In this document: piece after piece, positions 8,907-18,415 of the stretch
Numbering within the stretch: the first letter of the stretch is position 1
Layout of the letters: each line of letters begins with the position of its first letter
NCBI GenBank assembly: GCA_020060215.1
Contig: JAGVAP010000015.1
Span: 4,225 to 68,224, forward strand
From: Deltaproteobacteria bacterium
GTDB taxonomy: Bacteria > Desulfobacterota > DSM-4660 > Desulfatiglandales > HGW-15
Length of the DNA: 64,000 bases
Reading direction: 5' to 3'
Notes under the pieces: generated by a model
The model's database searches: none
What the model was told of the DNA's origin: nothing
The model's input: only the letters and a program-made list of their open reading frames with translations
Made by a program: the position numbers and the translations under genes

Positions 8907-9132
8907 AGCCCCCTTGATTTCAAAGGCGTAAACCGGTCTCCTTGAGCCCGGTCAGGGACAACGGCTCTGCCTCCCGGCCCGACCGAAGTAATGGAGTAGT
9001 GGGGTGTTGCATTGTGGGAAAGAAGCGCTTCGCACTCTCCACTGCCCCTCCGAACCTCGGAGCAGCAGGATCTTTCTTCCATTATGCTGCCCCTTCTTGT
9101 AAGCCCGACGAGGTTATAGTAGATTTCCGGTC

Positions 9133-9990
9133 GTGAGCCCGTCGCAGACCGCTACCCCTCAGACAAGGATGCTCGATCTCCTGGCCGACCCGCGGGCCCT
9201 GATCGGGCATGTCATGAAGAGACTCCATGAGAACGCCGTGGGCACGCGCGTGTTCCCCAAAGGGGCCTCCCACGAGCGGTCCACATCCTGTGTTCTCTTC
9301 CCCATCGGCCGGTATCCCCAGCGCCATGGAGGCACGGAGGAGGCCTGCATCGTCTTCAACAAACGCTCCCCGCGGGTGAGACAGCCCGGTGACCTCTGCT
9401 TCCCCGGCGGCAGGGTGATGCCGCGGTTCGATCGCCGGCTCTCCTTCCTTCTACGACTTCCCCTTTCCCCCCTTCGAAAATGGCCGTACCGGCGTTCATG
9501 GCTTTTCACCCGCGGCGATGAGGCCGAGCAGCTCGCAGTGTTGCTCACCGCCGGCCTCAGGGAAGGTCTCGAGGAGATGCGGCTCAATCCGCTGGGACTC
9601 ACGTTTCTGGGCCCCATGAGCGGTCTCAGGCTGACGATGTTCGGGAGGGAGGTCTATCCCATGGTGGTGTGGATCGATCGTCAGAAACGCTTCTTCCCGA
9701 ACTGGGAGGTGGAGAAGATCCTCCGCATCCCGCTCAGGGCCTTTCTGGATGAGGGCGGGTATGCCTGTTACCGGCTGCGGGCAGGGAGTGCCAGCACGCG
9801 TTTTCCATGCTTCCTGCACGTGGACCGGGGCAGGACAGAGATCCTGTGGGGGCTGACTTACGATATGGTCGTCGCCCTCCTCGGGATGGCCTTCTCCTTC
9901 GCCCCTCCGGAACTGGATCTTCTCCCTGTCGTTCAGGGGGCCCTCAGTGAAGAGTACCTCAAGGGGGCGGTTCTGCAGAACGGGACATGA
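9133..9990 (+). CDS. Nudix hydrolase, CoA-pyrophosphatase-like
   Basis: A 285-aa protein with the CoA-diphosphatase style signature VRQPGDLCFPGG near residue 95, and a Nudix helix GLREGLEEM near 150, separated by a longer than usual basic insert of about 40 residues rich in Arg and Leu. The canonical Nudix box is thus interrupted, as in NUDT7/YeaB relatives with inserts. A likely role is hydrolysis of CoA or another nucleoside-diphosphate derivative. The start is uncertain: GTG at 9133 has no clear ribosome site, and ATG at 9169 is the alternative. It is followed by a 177-base gap. Confidence 0.72.
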   Translation: MSPSQTATPQTRMLDLLADPRALIGHVMKRLHENAVGTRVFPKGASHERSTSCVLFPIGRYPQRHGGTEEACIVFNKRSPRVRQPGDLCFPGGRVMPRFDRRLSFLLRLPLSPLRKWPYRRSWLFTRGDEAEQLAVLLTAGLREGLEEMRLNPLGLTFLGPMSGLRLTMFGREVYPMVVWIDRQKRFFPNWEVEKILRIPLRAFLDEGGYACYRLRAGSASTRFPCFLHVDRGRTEILWGLTYDMVVALLGMAFSFAPPELDLLPVVQGALSEEYLKGAVLQNGT

Positions 9991-10026
9991 GTGACGGAAA
10001 CAGGAAAGAGGAGCAGCAGGGGCCGT

Positions 10027-10055
10027 CATACTGTTTATGCCGAAATGGCAGTATG
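10027..10055. repeat. Imperfect hairpin before the ABC transporter gene
   Basis: Arms CATAC (10027-10031) and GTATG (10051-10055) enclose an inner TGCC-gaaat-GGCA stem. It lies upstream of the SbmA-like gene and could be an operator or an mRNA structure. No promoter is obvious beside it. Confidence 0.3.
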
Positions 10056-10167
10056 TCGATAGGGATAAGAGGGTCGGCGCCTGAAGATTTTTACACCCAA
10101 CGGCTGAATACTATGGTAGTAGTGCATGGGAAATTCTCACTGCTCCTCACGGAAGGGCCGAGGCGAC

Positions 10168-11937
10168 ATGAAGGATGAACGAATCCCAATCAACCGGCAG
10201 ACCCTGGGCAACTTTCTCCTGGTCGTCCGGCAGTTCGCGACCGCCGAGGGGGTCGGGAGGAAAGCGGTCGGGCTCTTCGTCCTCCTCATCCTGTTTCTGT
10301 TCGGTATCAACGGGCTCAATGTCCTGAACAGCTATGTGAGCCGAGACTTCATGACGGCCATCGAGTATCGCAACTATGCGGAGTTCATCCACATGGGCTT
10401 CGTCTATATCGGCTTCTTCGTCTTGATCACCATCGTGTCCGTCATCTACAGCTACACCGAACAGCATCTCGGGCTGTTGTGGAGGGAGTGGGCGGTCCAA
10501 GAATCCATCATGGGGTACGCGAACCACAGGGTCTACTACCGGCTCAAGACCAAGGGGGAGGTCGGAAACCCCGACCAGCGCATCGCGGACGACATCCGCA
10601 CCTTCAGCGTCACCACCCTCTCTTTCGTTCTCATGGTGCTCAACGGGACCCTCACGGTCATCGCCTTTTCGGGCGTCCTGTGGTCCATCAGCCCGAAGCT
10701 GTTTATCGTGGCGGTGCTGTACGCGGCCGCCGGCACGCTCCTCACCTTCCTTTTCGGACGTCCCCTGGTGAAGTTGAACTACGACCAGCTGGACAAAGAG
10801 GCGAATTTTCGAGGGTCCCTCATCTACCTGAGGGGAAATGCCGAATCGGTCGCCCTCTCCCGGCGGGAAGGACACCTCATCCAGCTCAGCATGAAGAATT
10901 TCGGCGACCTTGCGGCCAATCTCCGCCGCATCATCGCAGTCACCCGCAACGTGGGCTTCTTCACGACCGGTTACAACTGGATGATCCAGATCATCCCTGC
11001 CCTCATCGTGGCCCCGCTCTTTATCAGCGGCAAGGTGGAGTTCGGCGTGATCTCCCAGTCCGCCATCGCTTTTACCCACCTGTTGGGGGCTTTTTCCCTC
11101 ATCGTGACCCAATTTCAATCCATCTCCTCTTACACGGCGACCTCTGCCAGGCTGGCCGCGCTGAAGGAGGCCTGTGAAAGAGAGAAAGGCGCTGTCCTCG
11201 CCGCCTCCCGATTTTCTGTCGATCCGGAGCGGATCGGGTATCAGGGGCTGAGTCTTCGTTCCCCCCGCAGCGGCAGGGTGCTGATCCAGGATCTCTCCAT
11301 CGAGATCCCCCCCGGCAAACGGGTGCTGGCTCGGAGCCAGGATGAGACGGCCAGGGCCGCCCTGTTCCATGCCACGGCCGGCCTGTGGGAGGTCGGCGAG
11401 GGAACGATCGTGCGTCCCCCCCTTGACCGGGTCCTCTTCCTGCCCGAGCTGCCCTACCTGCCTCCCGGCACGGTCCGTGAACTCATGATGGGGCCCTGGC
11501 CCGAGGAAGAGGCGCGCATGGAGGAGCGGTTGCAGAGGATCCGGGTCCCTGAGGAGCGGATCATGGAGGTGCTCCGCACCCTGAAGATCGATTCCCTCCT
11601 GAACGGATATGGAGGCCTGGACACCCGCCACCACTGGGAAAACACGCTGCCCCTGGATGATCAGCAACTGCTGGTCATCGCCCGACTACTCCTCGCAAGG
11701 CCGCAATTCGCCTTTCTGGACCGGCCCGGCACCACGCTCCAGCCCGAACAGCTGGATTGGGTGCTGGGGCTGCTCAGGGAGCATGGGATCGCTTACGTGA
11801 TCTTCGAGTCCCCGGACCGGCCCGTGAACCTCGGGAACTACGACATGCTGCTGGAGCTCGTGCAGGGCGGCGGTTGGATATGGAAGCCCATCCAGGACGG
11901 ACGTCCGGTCGAGGACAAGCCCCTGGCCGCAGCCTGA
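10168..11937 (+). CDS. SbmA/BacA-ABCD-like ABC transporter with degenerate ATPase domain
   Basis: The 589-aa protein has an N-terminal six-span domain of the SbmA/BacA/YddA (ABCD) type (residues 35-330), with the family helix LGLLWREWAV and GEVGNPDQRIADDIRTF. The C-terminal half has ATPase-domain layout but broken motifs. Walker A is RSQDETARAALFHATAGLW, with the Lys position Arg396. The signature LSGGEQQ is LPLDDQQ (494-500). Walker B is FAFLDRP, with catalytic Glu replaced by Arg519, and the switch His is missing. It probably does not hydrolyse ATP and may be gradient-driven like SbmA. ATG 10168 follows GAGG. The next gene, a glycosidase-like protein, is 81 bases downstream. Confidence 0.85.
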   Translation: MKDERIPINRQTLGNFLLVVRQFATAEGVGRKAVGLFVLLILFLFGINGLNVLNSYVSRDFMTAIEYRNYAEFIHMGFVYIGFFVLITIVSVIYSYTEQHLGLLWREWAVQESIMGYANHRVYYRLKTKGEVGNPDQRIADDIRTFSVTTLSFVLMVLNGTLTVIAFSGVLWSISPKLFIVAVLYAAAGTLLTFLFGRPLVKLNYDQLDKEANFRGSLIYLRGNAESVALSRREGHLIQLSMKNFGDLAANLRRIIAVTRNVGFFTTGYNWMIQIIPALIVAPLFISGKVEFGVISQSAIAFTHLLGAFSLIVTQFQSISSYTATSARLAALKEACEREKGAVLAASRFSVDPERIGYQGLSLRSPRSGRVLIQDLSIEIPPGKRVLARSQDETARAALFHATAGLWEVGEGTIVRPPLDRVLFLPELPYLPPGTVRELMMGPWPEEEARMEERLQRIRVPEERIMEVLRTLKIDSLLNGYGGLDTRHHWENTLPLDDQQLLVIARLLLARPQFAFLDRPGTTLQPEQLDWVLGLLREHGIAYVIFESPDRPVNLGNYDMLLELVQGGGWIWKPIQDGRPVEDKPLAAA

Positions 11938-12018
11938 GGCTGGGGGGGCGCGGGCCCACGGAACGCACCGCTGGGACGACTGCGGGCAGATGACGTCTGC
12001 TGCGGAGGACGAGAGGGC

Positions 12019-15000
12019 ATGTCTGAGAAGAGGATACTGGACGACTTCGAGGACCTCTCCGGGTGGAAACCCCATCACTCGGGCCGGTCGGAGCTCTTCA
12101 TCTCCTCGGATCAGGGCCGGACCGGCAGGGCCATGCGGCTCGACTTCGACTTCCACGGGGGCGGCGGGTTCGTGGTTGCCCGCAGGGAGATCCCCCTGGA
12201 AATCCCGGAGAGCTACTCCTTCCTTTTTCACATCCGCGGGACCGGCCCAAGCAACATCTTCGAATTCAAGCTGGTCGATGACTCCGACAGAAATGTGTGG
12301 CGTTACCGGGTGGAGGCCTTCGATCTCCCGAAGGAGTGGCTGCCGGTCAGGATCCGGGACAGCGAGATCGAGTTCGCCTGGGGCCCGGTCGGAGGAGGGG
12401 TTCCCCGAAAGGTGGCGGCCATCGAGCTCGTCATGGCGGCGGGGCCGGGAGGAAAGGGGACCGTATGGTTCGACGAACTGGCTTTTCAGGACGACACCTA
12501 TCGATCGGTTCCCCTGGTCCGAAGTTCCAGCGCACTGACCGGTCATGAGCCGGAGAACCTCATGGATCCTTCCGATCCTTCGAGCTGGCGCAGCGACCCG
12601 AGCGACCCCCAGTGGGTGCTGATCGACTTCCAGGAGGAGCGCGAGTTCGGGGGTCTGGTGATCCACTGGGAGAAGGGGTTGAGCGGCCGCAGGTTTGAAG
12701 TTCACCTCGCCACGGAAGAGGAGGAGTGGCGCCCCGCCTACTCCACGGCCCAGGGGGGCGGTGAGCGAAGCCATCTCTATCTCCCCCGCGCCCGGGCACG
12801 CCAAGTGCGGCTGGACCTCTACGAGAGCGTCCAGGGCCGGGGTTTCGGGATCCGGGCGATCGAGGTCAAGCCCTTTCACTTCTCCCGCTCGGTGAATCAA
12901 TTCTTCCAGAACATCGCCCTGGAATACCCGTCCGGTCGCTATCCGAAGTACTTCTCGGGTCGCCAGACCTACTGGACCACGGTGGGCTCGAGTGAAGGGG
13001 ACGGGCAGGGGCTGTTCAACGAGGAAGGCATGGTAGAGGTGGACAAGGGGACCTTCTCCGTTGCGCCCTTTCTCTTTGCGGCGGGCCGGCTGATCAGTTG
13101 GGCCGATGCAACGATCGTCCAGGACCTGATGAAGGGTCATCTTCCTATCCCCTCTTCCGAATGGAGGTTCGAGGACCTCCGGATGAAGGTCACGGCCTTT
13201 GCAGACCGCCAGGAGGGGCGGTCGGTGCTGAACATCCGTTATCGTCTGGAGAGTCTGGCCAGGGGGAAACAGGACGTGACCCTCTTTGCCGCCATCCTGC
13301 CTTTCCAGGTGACTCCCACCTGGCAGAACTGGCGGAGGTACGGTGGCGTCAGTTCGATCCGGGAGCTCTCGTATGGCGACGGGGTGCTCCGGGTCAACGG
13401 AGAAAAGAGCGTGATCCCCCTCTCTCCTGTGGCCGGGTTCGGCGCGGCACCTTTTGCCGAGGGTTCCGTCGTGAACTACCTCGAGAAGGGGCGGCTGCCC
13501 GCCCGCAGCGAGCTCTCGGACGAGTTCGGGTATGGTTCCGGAGCCATCCGCTTCGATTTGGAGCTGGAGCCCGGTTCAGCGAAGGAGGTCGTCCTGGCTG
13601 CCCCCTTCGGGTTCTCCAGCAAAGCGGGTGACGACCTGCTGGAAGCCGTCTTCTCCGGGGGTTCCGCCACGGAGCGGCTGGAGCGTACGGTCAAGGGCTG
13701 GGAGTCCGTCCTTGAAAAGGTCGTGCTGCACCTCCCGGCAACGGCGCATTCCGTGGCCGACACCTTCAGGACGGCAGCCGCCCACATCCTGATCAACCGC
13801 GACGGCCCCGCGATCCATCCCGGGCCGCGGCGGTACGATCGCTCCTGGATCAGGGACGGCGCGATGATGGGCGCCGCCCTGGCGAGAGTGGGTCTTCCCG
13901 AGCCTCTCCGGGATTTCATCCGCTGGTATGGGAAGTACCAGGCGCCTGACGGGAACATCCCCGATTGCGTGGACCGGGAAGGCACCGAGTGGCTGCCGGA
14001 GTTCGACGCCTACGGCCAGTTCGTCTTCGGCGTGGTGGAGTACTACCGGTTCACCAAAGACCGGGCCTTCCTGGAGGAGATGCGGCCGGCGGTCACCAGG
14101 GCGCTGGCCTACATGGAGGGGCTGCGTGCAAAACGGCTGACCAGAGAGTACGAGAGCCCCGACAAGCGGGCGTGCTATGGTCTCCTTCCCGAATCCATGA
14201 GCCACGAGGGGTATATGGCCCATCCGGTCCACGCCTACTGGGATGACTTCTGGGGGGTGCGCGGCCTGCAGGATGCGGCGGTCATGGCCGAGGTCCTCGG
14301 CGACCGGGCCGAGGCGGAGCGGTTCTCGGTTTCGAGGGCCGCCTTTTCCAGGGATATACGCGAATCCTTGTCGGCTGCGATTGCACGGCACAAGATCGAT
14401 TTTGTGCCCGGTTCGGTGGAGTTCGGCGATTTCGATCCGACCGCCACCTCGGTGGCGATCAATCTCCTCGGCCAGCTGGACCTGTTGCCGCGGGCCCGGA
14501 CGGAGAAGACGTTCGACAGGTACATGGTCGGTTTCCGTGAGCGGGAAGCCGGAAAGGTGGACTGGAACAATTACAGCGCCTATGAGATCCGGATCATCGG
14601 CGCCCTGGTCCGGCTCGGAAGACGGGACGAGGCCATGGACCTGATCCGGTTCATGCTGGCCGGCCGAAGGATCCCGTGCTGGAACCAGTGGCCCGAGATC
14701 ACCTGGCGCGATCCGCTGGGGCCCAGCTTCATCGGCGATCTCCCCCACACCTGGATCAGCGGGGAGTTCATCGTGTCGGTCCGCACCATGTTCGCCTACG
14801 AGCGGGAGGGGGATGATTCTCTGGTCATCGGTGCGGGACTTCCCGGGCACTGGTTCGAGGGAGGGTTCGAGGTGGGCGCGGAAAACCTTCCGACCTACCA
14901 CGGGAACATCTCTTACCGGATGCAGCTGGACGGGACGGACCGTCTGCGGGCAAGCATCTCGGGCGATCTCCTAGTGCCCCCGGGAGGGATCGTGGTCCTC

Positions 15001-15117
15001 CCGCCCCTGCCTCGACCCATCCGGCAGGTGGATGTGAACGGAAAGAGGATCGACGGGCACACGGCCGAGGGATTCACCTGCAGGGCATGCCCGGCGGAAG
15101 CCGTCGTGACGTTCTAG
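12019..15117 (+). CDS. Large carbohydrate-active protein: CBM11-like, discoidin-like and (alpha/alpha)6-barrel domains
   Basis: A 1032-aa protein. Residues 1-165 look like a CBM11/galactose-binding-like beta-sandwich (starts ILDDFEDLSGW). Residues about 170-290 look like an F5/8C (discoidin) domain (SDPQWVLIDFQEEREFGGLVIHW). Residues 560-930 form a six-hairpin barrel with RSWIRDGAMMGAAL, YQAPDGNIPDCVDREG and PHTWISGEF, similar to glucoamylase/amylo-1,6-glucosidase folds. No signal peptide is visible, so it appears cytoplasmic despite binding-type modules. The carboxylates in RDGAM and DREGTEW are candidate catalytic residues. The substrate is unknown. It follows the SbmA-like transporter and converges on the gene at 15138. 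Confidence 0.78.
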   Translation: MSEKRILDDFEDLSGWKPHHSGRSELFISSDQGRTGRAMRLDFDFHGGGGFVVARREIPLEIPESYSFLFHIRGTGPSNIFEFKLVDDSDRNVWRYRVEAFDLPKEWLPVRIRDSEIEFAWGPVGGGVPRKVAAIELVMAAGPGGKGTVWFDELAFQDDTYRSVPLVRSSSALTGHEPENLMDPSDPSSWRSDPSDPQWVLIDFQEEREFGGLVIHWEKGLSGRRFEVHLATEEEEWRPAYSTAQGGGERSHLYLPRARARQVRLDLYESVQGRGFGIRAIEVKPFHFSRSVNQFFQNIALEYPSGRYPKYFSGRQTYWTTVGSSEGDGQGLFNEEGMVEVDKGTFSVAPFLFAAGRLISWADATIVQDLMKGHLPIPSSEWRFEDLRMKVTAFADRQEGRSVLNIRYRLESLARGKQDVTLFAAILPFQVTPTWQNWRRYGGVSSIRELSYGDGVLRVNGEKSVIPLSPVAGFGAAPFAEGSVVNYLEKGRLPARSELSDEFGYGSGAIRFDLELEPGSAKEVVLAAPFGFSSKAGDDLLEAVFSGGSATERLERTVKGWESVLEKVVLHLPATAHSVADTFRTAAAHILINRDGPAIHPGPRRYDRSWIRDGAMMGAALARVGLPEPLRDFIRWYGKYQAPDGNIPDCVDREGTEWLPEFDAYGQFVFGVVEYYRFTKDRAFLEEMRPAVTRALAYMEGLRAKRLTREYESPDKRACYGLLPESMSHEGYMAHPVHAYWDDFWGVRGLQDAAVMAEVLGDRAEAERFSVSRAAFSRDIRESLSAAIARHKIDFVPGSVEFGDFDPTATSVAINLLGQLDLLPRARTEKTFDRYMVGFREREAGKVDWNNYSAYEIRIIGALVRLGRRDEAMDLIRFMLAGRRIPCWNQWPEITWRDPLGPSFIGDLPHTWISGEFIVSVRTMFAYEREGDDSLVIGAGLPGHWFEGGFEVGAENLPTYHGNISYRMQLDGTDRLRASISGDLLVPPGGIVVLPPLPRPIRQVDVNGKRIDGHTAEGFTCRACPAEAVVTF

Positions 15118-15137
15118 TCTCGCTTCGGCTCTATGCC

Positions 15138-16241
15138 CTAATCCACGCGAAATCGGCGGATCGTCTCCTCCGGGATCTCCAGACCAAGTCCGGGCTTGTT
15201 CGGCGGAAACATGCAGCCGTTCTCGATGACTGCAGGCTCCGCGAACGCGGCCGCCAGCCAGGGCATGTACTCGATCGGTCCCGAGGCCAAGGCCCCGCAC
15301 GCGACCTGGATCGTGCTCTCCATCATGTGATGCGGAGCCACCGGCAGCCGGGCCACATCGGCCATGTTCACCACTTTGACCATCTCCGTGATGCCTCCCA
15401 CGCGCACAATGTCCGGCTGCAGGATGTCGGCCGCTTGGGCGCGGATGTAGGCGTCGAACTCGAAGCGGGAGCCCAGCGTCTCTCCCATGGCAATCGGAAT
15501 ATCCAGCTCGGCCGCAAGCCGGGCGTGACCGGCGATATCCTCGCAGAGAAGCGGTTCTTCGAACCACGCCACACCGAGTTGCTCGAGCTCTCGGCCGACC
15601 CGCATGGCCGTCGGGAAATCCCACTTCTGGTTGGCGTCGACAGCGAGCCACACATCGTCCCCCAACGCCTTCCGGACCGCTCTCACCCGCGCAATATCGA
15701 GCTTCGGGTTCTCATGGCCGATCTTCATCTTGACCCCCATCATCCCCTGCGCTAGATACTCCTCGAAGGCCTCCACCATCTCGGCCGCACTCATATACAG
15801 CCATCCGCCGTCTGAGCCGTAGCACGGCGCGCTTCCCCGACATCCCCCAAGCAGCTTGTGGACGGGGAGGCCGGCGATCTTCCCCTTGATATCCCAAAGG
15901 GCCAGGTCAACGGCCGCCTGGGCCTGGGTGACGAGTCCGCGGCGGCCCACCGTCTGCAACCGCTTGTAGAGCTTGGTCCACAGCCGCTCGTGGTCGAGTC
16001 CATCCTCGCCGATCAAGAGCGGGGCGAAATCGTCCCGGAGGACGCACCGGGTGGCCGTGTCCCCCCCCAGCAGGCTCCAGGAATACCCGAGCCCGCGCGT
16101 TCCGTCTTCCGTGGTGATGAAGACGATGGGCATATTGATGCGTGCGACCGGACCACCCTGGATGCCGCCGGAGGACCCGGACTGCATGGGCCGCGGCAGA
16201 GGCAGACGCAATAACTCGGCTCTCACTTCGGTAATACGCAT
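15138..16241 (-). CDS. Enolase-superfamily enzyme (mandelate racemase/muconate lactonizing type)
   Basis: The 367-aa protein has the capping domain followed by the barrel with all metal and acid-base residues visible: KxK at Lys171 and Lys173, Mg ligands Asp202 (AVDANQ), Glu228 (FEEP) and Glu254 (MGET), Asp277 (QPDIVRVGG) and His304/His305 (APHH). This is the mandelate-racemase arrangement, with Lys on one side and an Asp-His pair on the other. Such enzymes are often acid-sugar dehydratases or racemases. Given the sugar-acid locus upstream, a sugar-acid dehydratase is an inference. It lies 23 bases downstream of the kinase gene, on the same strand. Confidence 0.9.
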   Translation of the reverse strand: MRITEVRAELLRLPLPRPMQSGSSGGIQGGPVARINMPIVFITTEDGTRGLGYSWSLLGGDTATRCVLRDDFAPLLIGEDGLDHERLWTKLYKRLQTVGRRGLVTQAQAAVDLALWDIKGKIAGLPVHKLLGGCRGSAPCYGSDGGWLYMSAAEMVEAFEEYLAQGMMGVKMKIGHENPKLDIARVRAVRKALGDDVWLAVDANQKWDFPTAMRVGRELEQLGVAWFEEPLLCEDIAGHARLAAELDIPIAMGETLGSRFEFDAYIRAQAADILQPDIVRVGGITEMVKVVNMADVARLPVAPHHMMESTIQVACGALASGPIEYMPWLAAAFAEPAVIENGCMFPPNKPGLGLEIPEETIRRFRVD

Positions 16242-16264
16242 GACGATCCTTTCTGTGGCTGAAT

Positions 16265-17614
16265 CTAGAGTCGGCGCTCCAGCGGCAGGGTGAAGCGGAA
16301 GGCGGAGCCTCTTCCCAGCCCCTCGCTCTCCGCCCAGATCCTGCCGCCGTGCATCTCGACCAGGTTTCGGGTGAGGGTCAGGCCCAGCCCGGTTCCGTGA
16401 AATTTTCGGCTGAGGGGGCTCTCCAGTTGAGAAAAGGGTTCGAAGATCTTCTCCAGGTCCTCCCTGCGAATCCCGATGCCGTCGTCCGCCACGCTGATCT
16501 CCACTTCGCCCCGCTCGCCGTCCTTTCGGGGAACGGTGCGGGCGCTGAGGGAGATATGCCCGCCGTCCTTCGTGAACTTCACCGCATTGGAAAGGAGGTT
16601 GTAGAGGATCTGTTTTACCCTGAGCTCGTCCGCCACAACGGTCTCGGGGATCCGGTCCATCCTGACAGCCAGATCGATCTTCCGTTCCCTGGCCTTCTCC
16701 AGGACGATGAGCGTGCTCTGTTCCAGAAGCTCTTTCAGACGGAACTCACAGGGGTTGAGCTCCAGCTTTCCGGCCTCGATCTTCGAGACGTCCAGGATCT
16801 CGTTCACCAGCGAAAGCAGGTGGTGGCTGCTTCGATGGACGTCCGTGAGATACTCCTCCTGCACCTGGTTGAGGTCGCCGAAGTTCTTGCTCAGCACGAG
16901 CTCGGTGAAGCCGATGATGTGATTCAGCGGGGTCCTGAGCTCATGGCTCATGTTGGAGAGGAACTCGCTCTTTGCGGCATTCGCGGCCTCGGCGGCGATC
17001 TTGGCCTGGTAGAGCTGTTCGGCCCTCTTGCGCTCCGAGATATCGCGGCTCACCCCCAGGATGCCCACGGGCTTGCCTCTTTCATCCCGCAGAAAGGTGG
17101 TCGTGACCTCGGCCCAGATAGAGACTCCGGACTTCGTGAACTGCTCCACTTCCATGGTTACGGCCCGGTTCGGGTCATGTCCTCCGGCCGCGTCCTTCGC
17201 GAGTTCCTCTGCCAGCCGTTGCGACACCCGGTCCAAGGATTCCGGGGTCAGGGTCTGATCCAGAGACAAGGCCATCGCCTCTTCGACCGTGTGCCCGCGC
17301 ATCCGCTGGACCGAGGGGCTCACGTATGTGAAACGCAGGGACGGAAGACTCAGGGTCCAGATGGTGTCGGTCACATTCTCCGCCAGGAGCCTGTAGCGGA
17401 GTTCGGAGGCCTGCAGTTCGGCCGTGTAGGTCTCCAGCTGCCGCTTGGATTCGGTGAGCTCCCGGTTCGTCGCCTCCAGCTTCAGCGCAAGCCTTCGAGC
17501 CTCGTCGTACTTCTCCTGGATCACCAGGTTCGCGTCCTGCAGGTCCTGGATGGCCCGGCGGTAGACGCTGTAGCCGGCCTCTTCTTGGCGTCCCATTGGA
17601 TCCGGTACAGACAT
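16265..17614 (-). CDS. PAS-domain sensor histidine kinase, C-terminal part of a frameshifted gene
   Basis: The frame encodes, in order, a coiled coil (LVIQEKYDEARRLALKLEATN), a PAS domain with PAC motif (VGILGVSRDISERKRAE), a HisKA dimerisation helix with phospho-acceptor in SHELRTPLNH, and a full HATPase domain: N box NLLSNAVKFT, G1 ADDGIGI, F box FEPFSQ and G2 GTGLGLTL. No receiver domain follows. The ATG at 17614 has no convincing ribosome site. Its N-terminus instead joins smoothly, through a -1 shift at 17578-17586, to the sensory domain in the overlapping frame. So this is most likely the kinase half of one protein. The coding region is otherwise intact. Confidence 0.85.
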   Translation of the reverse strand: MSVPDPMGRQEEAGYSVYRRAIQDLQDANLVIQEKYDEARRLALKLEATNRELTESKRQLETYTAELQASELRYRLLAENVTDTIWTLSLPSLRFTYVSPSVQRMRGHTVEEAMALSLDQTLTPESLDRVSQRLAEELAKDAAGGHDPNRAVTMEVEQFTKSGVSIWAEVTTTFLRDERGKPVGILGVSRDISERKRAEQLYQAKIAAEAANAAKSEFLSNMSHELRTPLNHIIGFTELVLSKNFGDLNQVQEEYLTDVHRSSHHLLSLVNEILDVSKIEAGKLELNPCEFRLKELLEQSTLIVLEKARERKIDLAVRMDRIPETVVADELRVKQILYNLLSNAVKFTKDGGHISLSARTVPRKDGERGEVEISVADDGIGIRREDLEKIFEPFSQLESPLSRKFHGTGLGLTLTRNLVEMHGGRIWAESEGLGRGSAFRFTLPLERRL

Positions 17615-18195
17615 CCCCGGGCGCCCTGAACCGGGTATTCCGGCCAGATCCTTTCGCCGTATTTCTCCGCAGCCACCTGGCACTCGATCTCCTCGACGCG
17701 GGCCATGGGCATGTCGAAGATGGTCGGGATGGCCGCGAGGACCCCCCGCGTATAATCGCAGTCCAGCCTGGTCTTCTGATGGCTGTCGTGATACCGGTCC
17801 TCCAGGAGCACATAGGAGTCTCCCATCTCATGGATGAAGACATCCCCGTTTGCCTTCAGCAGCCGGTTGTACTTCGGGGCCTGGGCGTAGATCAGTCTCG
17901 GGTTTCCAAGGAGGCGGGCGATCCAGTCCAGCAGGCCCAGGGGCAGCAACTGCTTGCCTTCGATGTTCATCCTGTAGACGGCGTTCCTGTCGCCGAGGAC
18001 GTCGATCATCCGTGCGTAGAGGCGCTGCAGGAAGGCATGGGAAACCCAGTTGTTGGCGTCCGTGAGATAGGCTTCATCGAGCTCCAGACCTTCCAGGAGG
18101 TTCCCGACGGATCCTTTGACGACACGGACATAGAGGATCAGGGTGCGGGTTACCCTGCAACTGATCTCCCTTTTGGTCGCTGCGTTCAAATCCAT
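17521..18195 (-). pseudogene. N-terminal sensory domain of the same histidine kinase, ends by frameshift
   Basis: The 224-residue frame holds a conserved sensory domain known in front of PAS kinases and diguanylate cyclases of deltaproteobacteria (recognised by pattern: NLLEGLELDEAYLTDANNW, LGNPRLIYAQAPKYNRLLKANG, GCLYRIQWDAKK). After DAKK the sequence becomes meaningless (RPATASTAG...). The -1 frame of the same bases continues as EAGYSVYRRAIQD, the start of the kinase coiled coil. One base appears lost in AAGAAGAGG (17578-17586). It may be a true mutation, a programmed -1 shift, or a sequencing error. The ATG at 18195 is preferred over TTG at 18228, which lies in a repeat. Confidence 0.75.
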
Positions 18196-18226
18196 TTTTC
18201 GATTCTTTTCCGGGCCGAGGGGATCC

Positions 18227-18345
18227 AAAAATCCCCCCTCTGAATCCCCCTATACACAAGGGGGACTTGCCCGCCTCCGGTCAAACTTGCCGAAAAGGCG
18301 CATCCCCTCCCCCCTTTCACAAGGAGGGGTCGAGGGCGGGATTTC
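18227..18345. repeat. Two C-rich/G-rich hairpin repeats upstream of the kinase gene
   Basis: Copy one holds CCCCCT-atacaca-AGGGGG (18246-18264) beside AATCCCCCC. Copy two holds CCCCTCC and GGAGGGG (18304-18329) around cccctttcacaa. Both match the widespread bacterial AATCCCCC/CCCTTTCACAAAGGGG type of intergenic repeat, from memory. They separate two genes that are both on the minus strand, so the region lies after the GH94-like gene and before the kinase gene. Confidence 0.6.
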
Positions 18346-18415
18346 AGGTTCTAATATTTTCTATATCGGGCATTTATCGAGAAAACTGAACCGGAGTGTG
18401 GCCTCCCCCTTCCGG

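Noticed and set aside
17521..18195. Independent gene for a stand-alone sensory protein
   Set aside because: Its last 19 residues are clearly an out-of-frame reading of the kinase coiled coil, so a frameshifted single gene is more likely.
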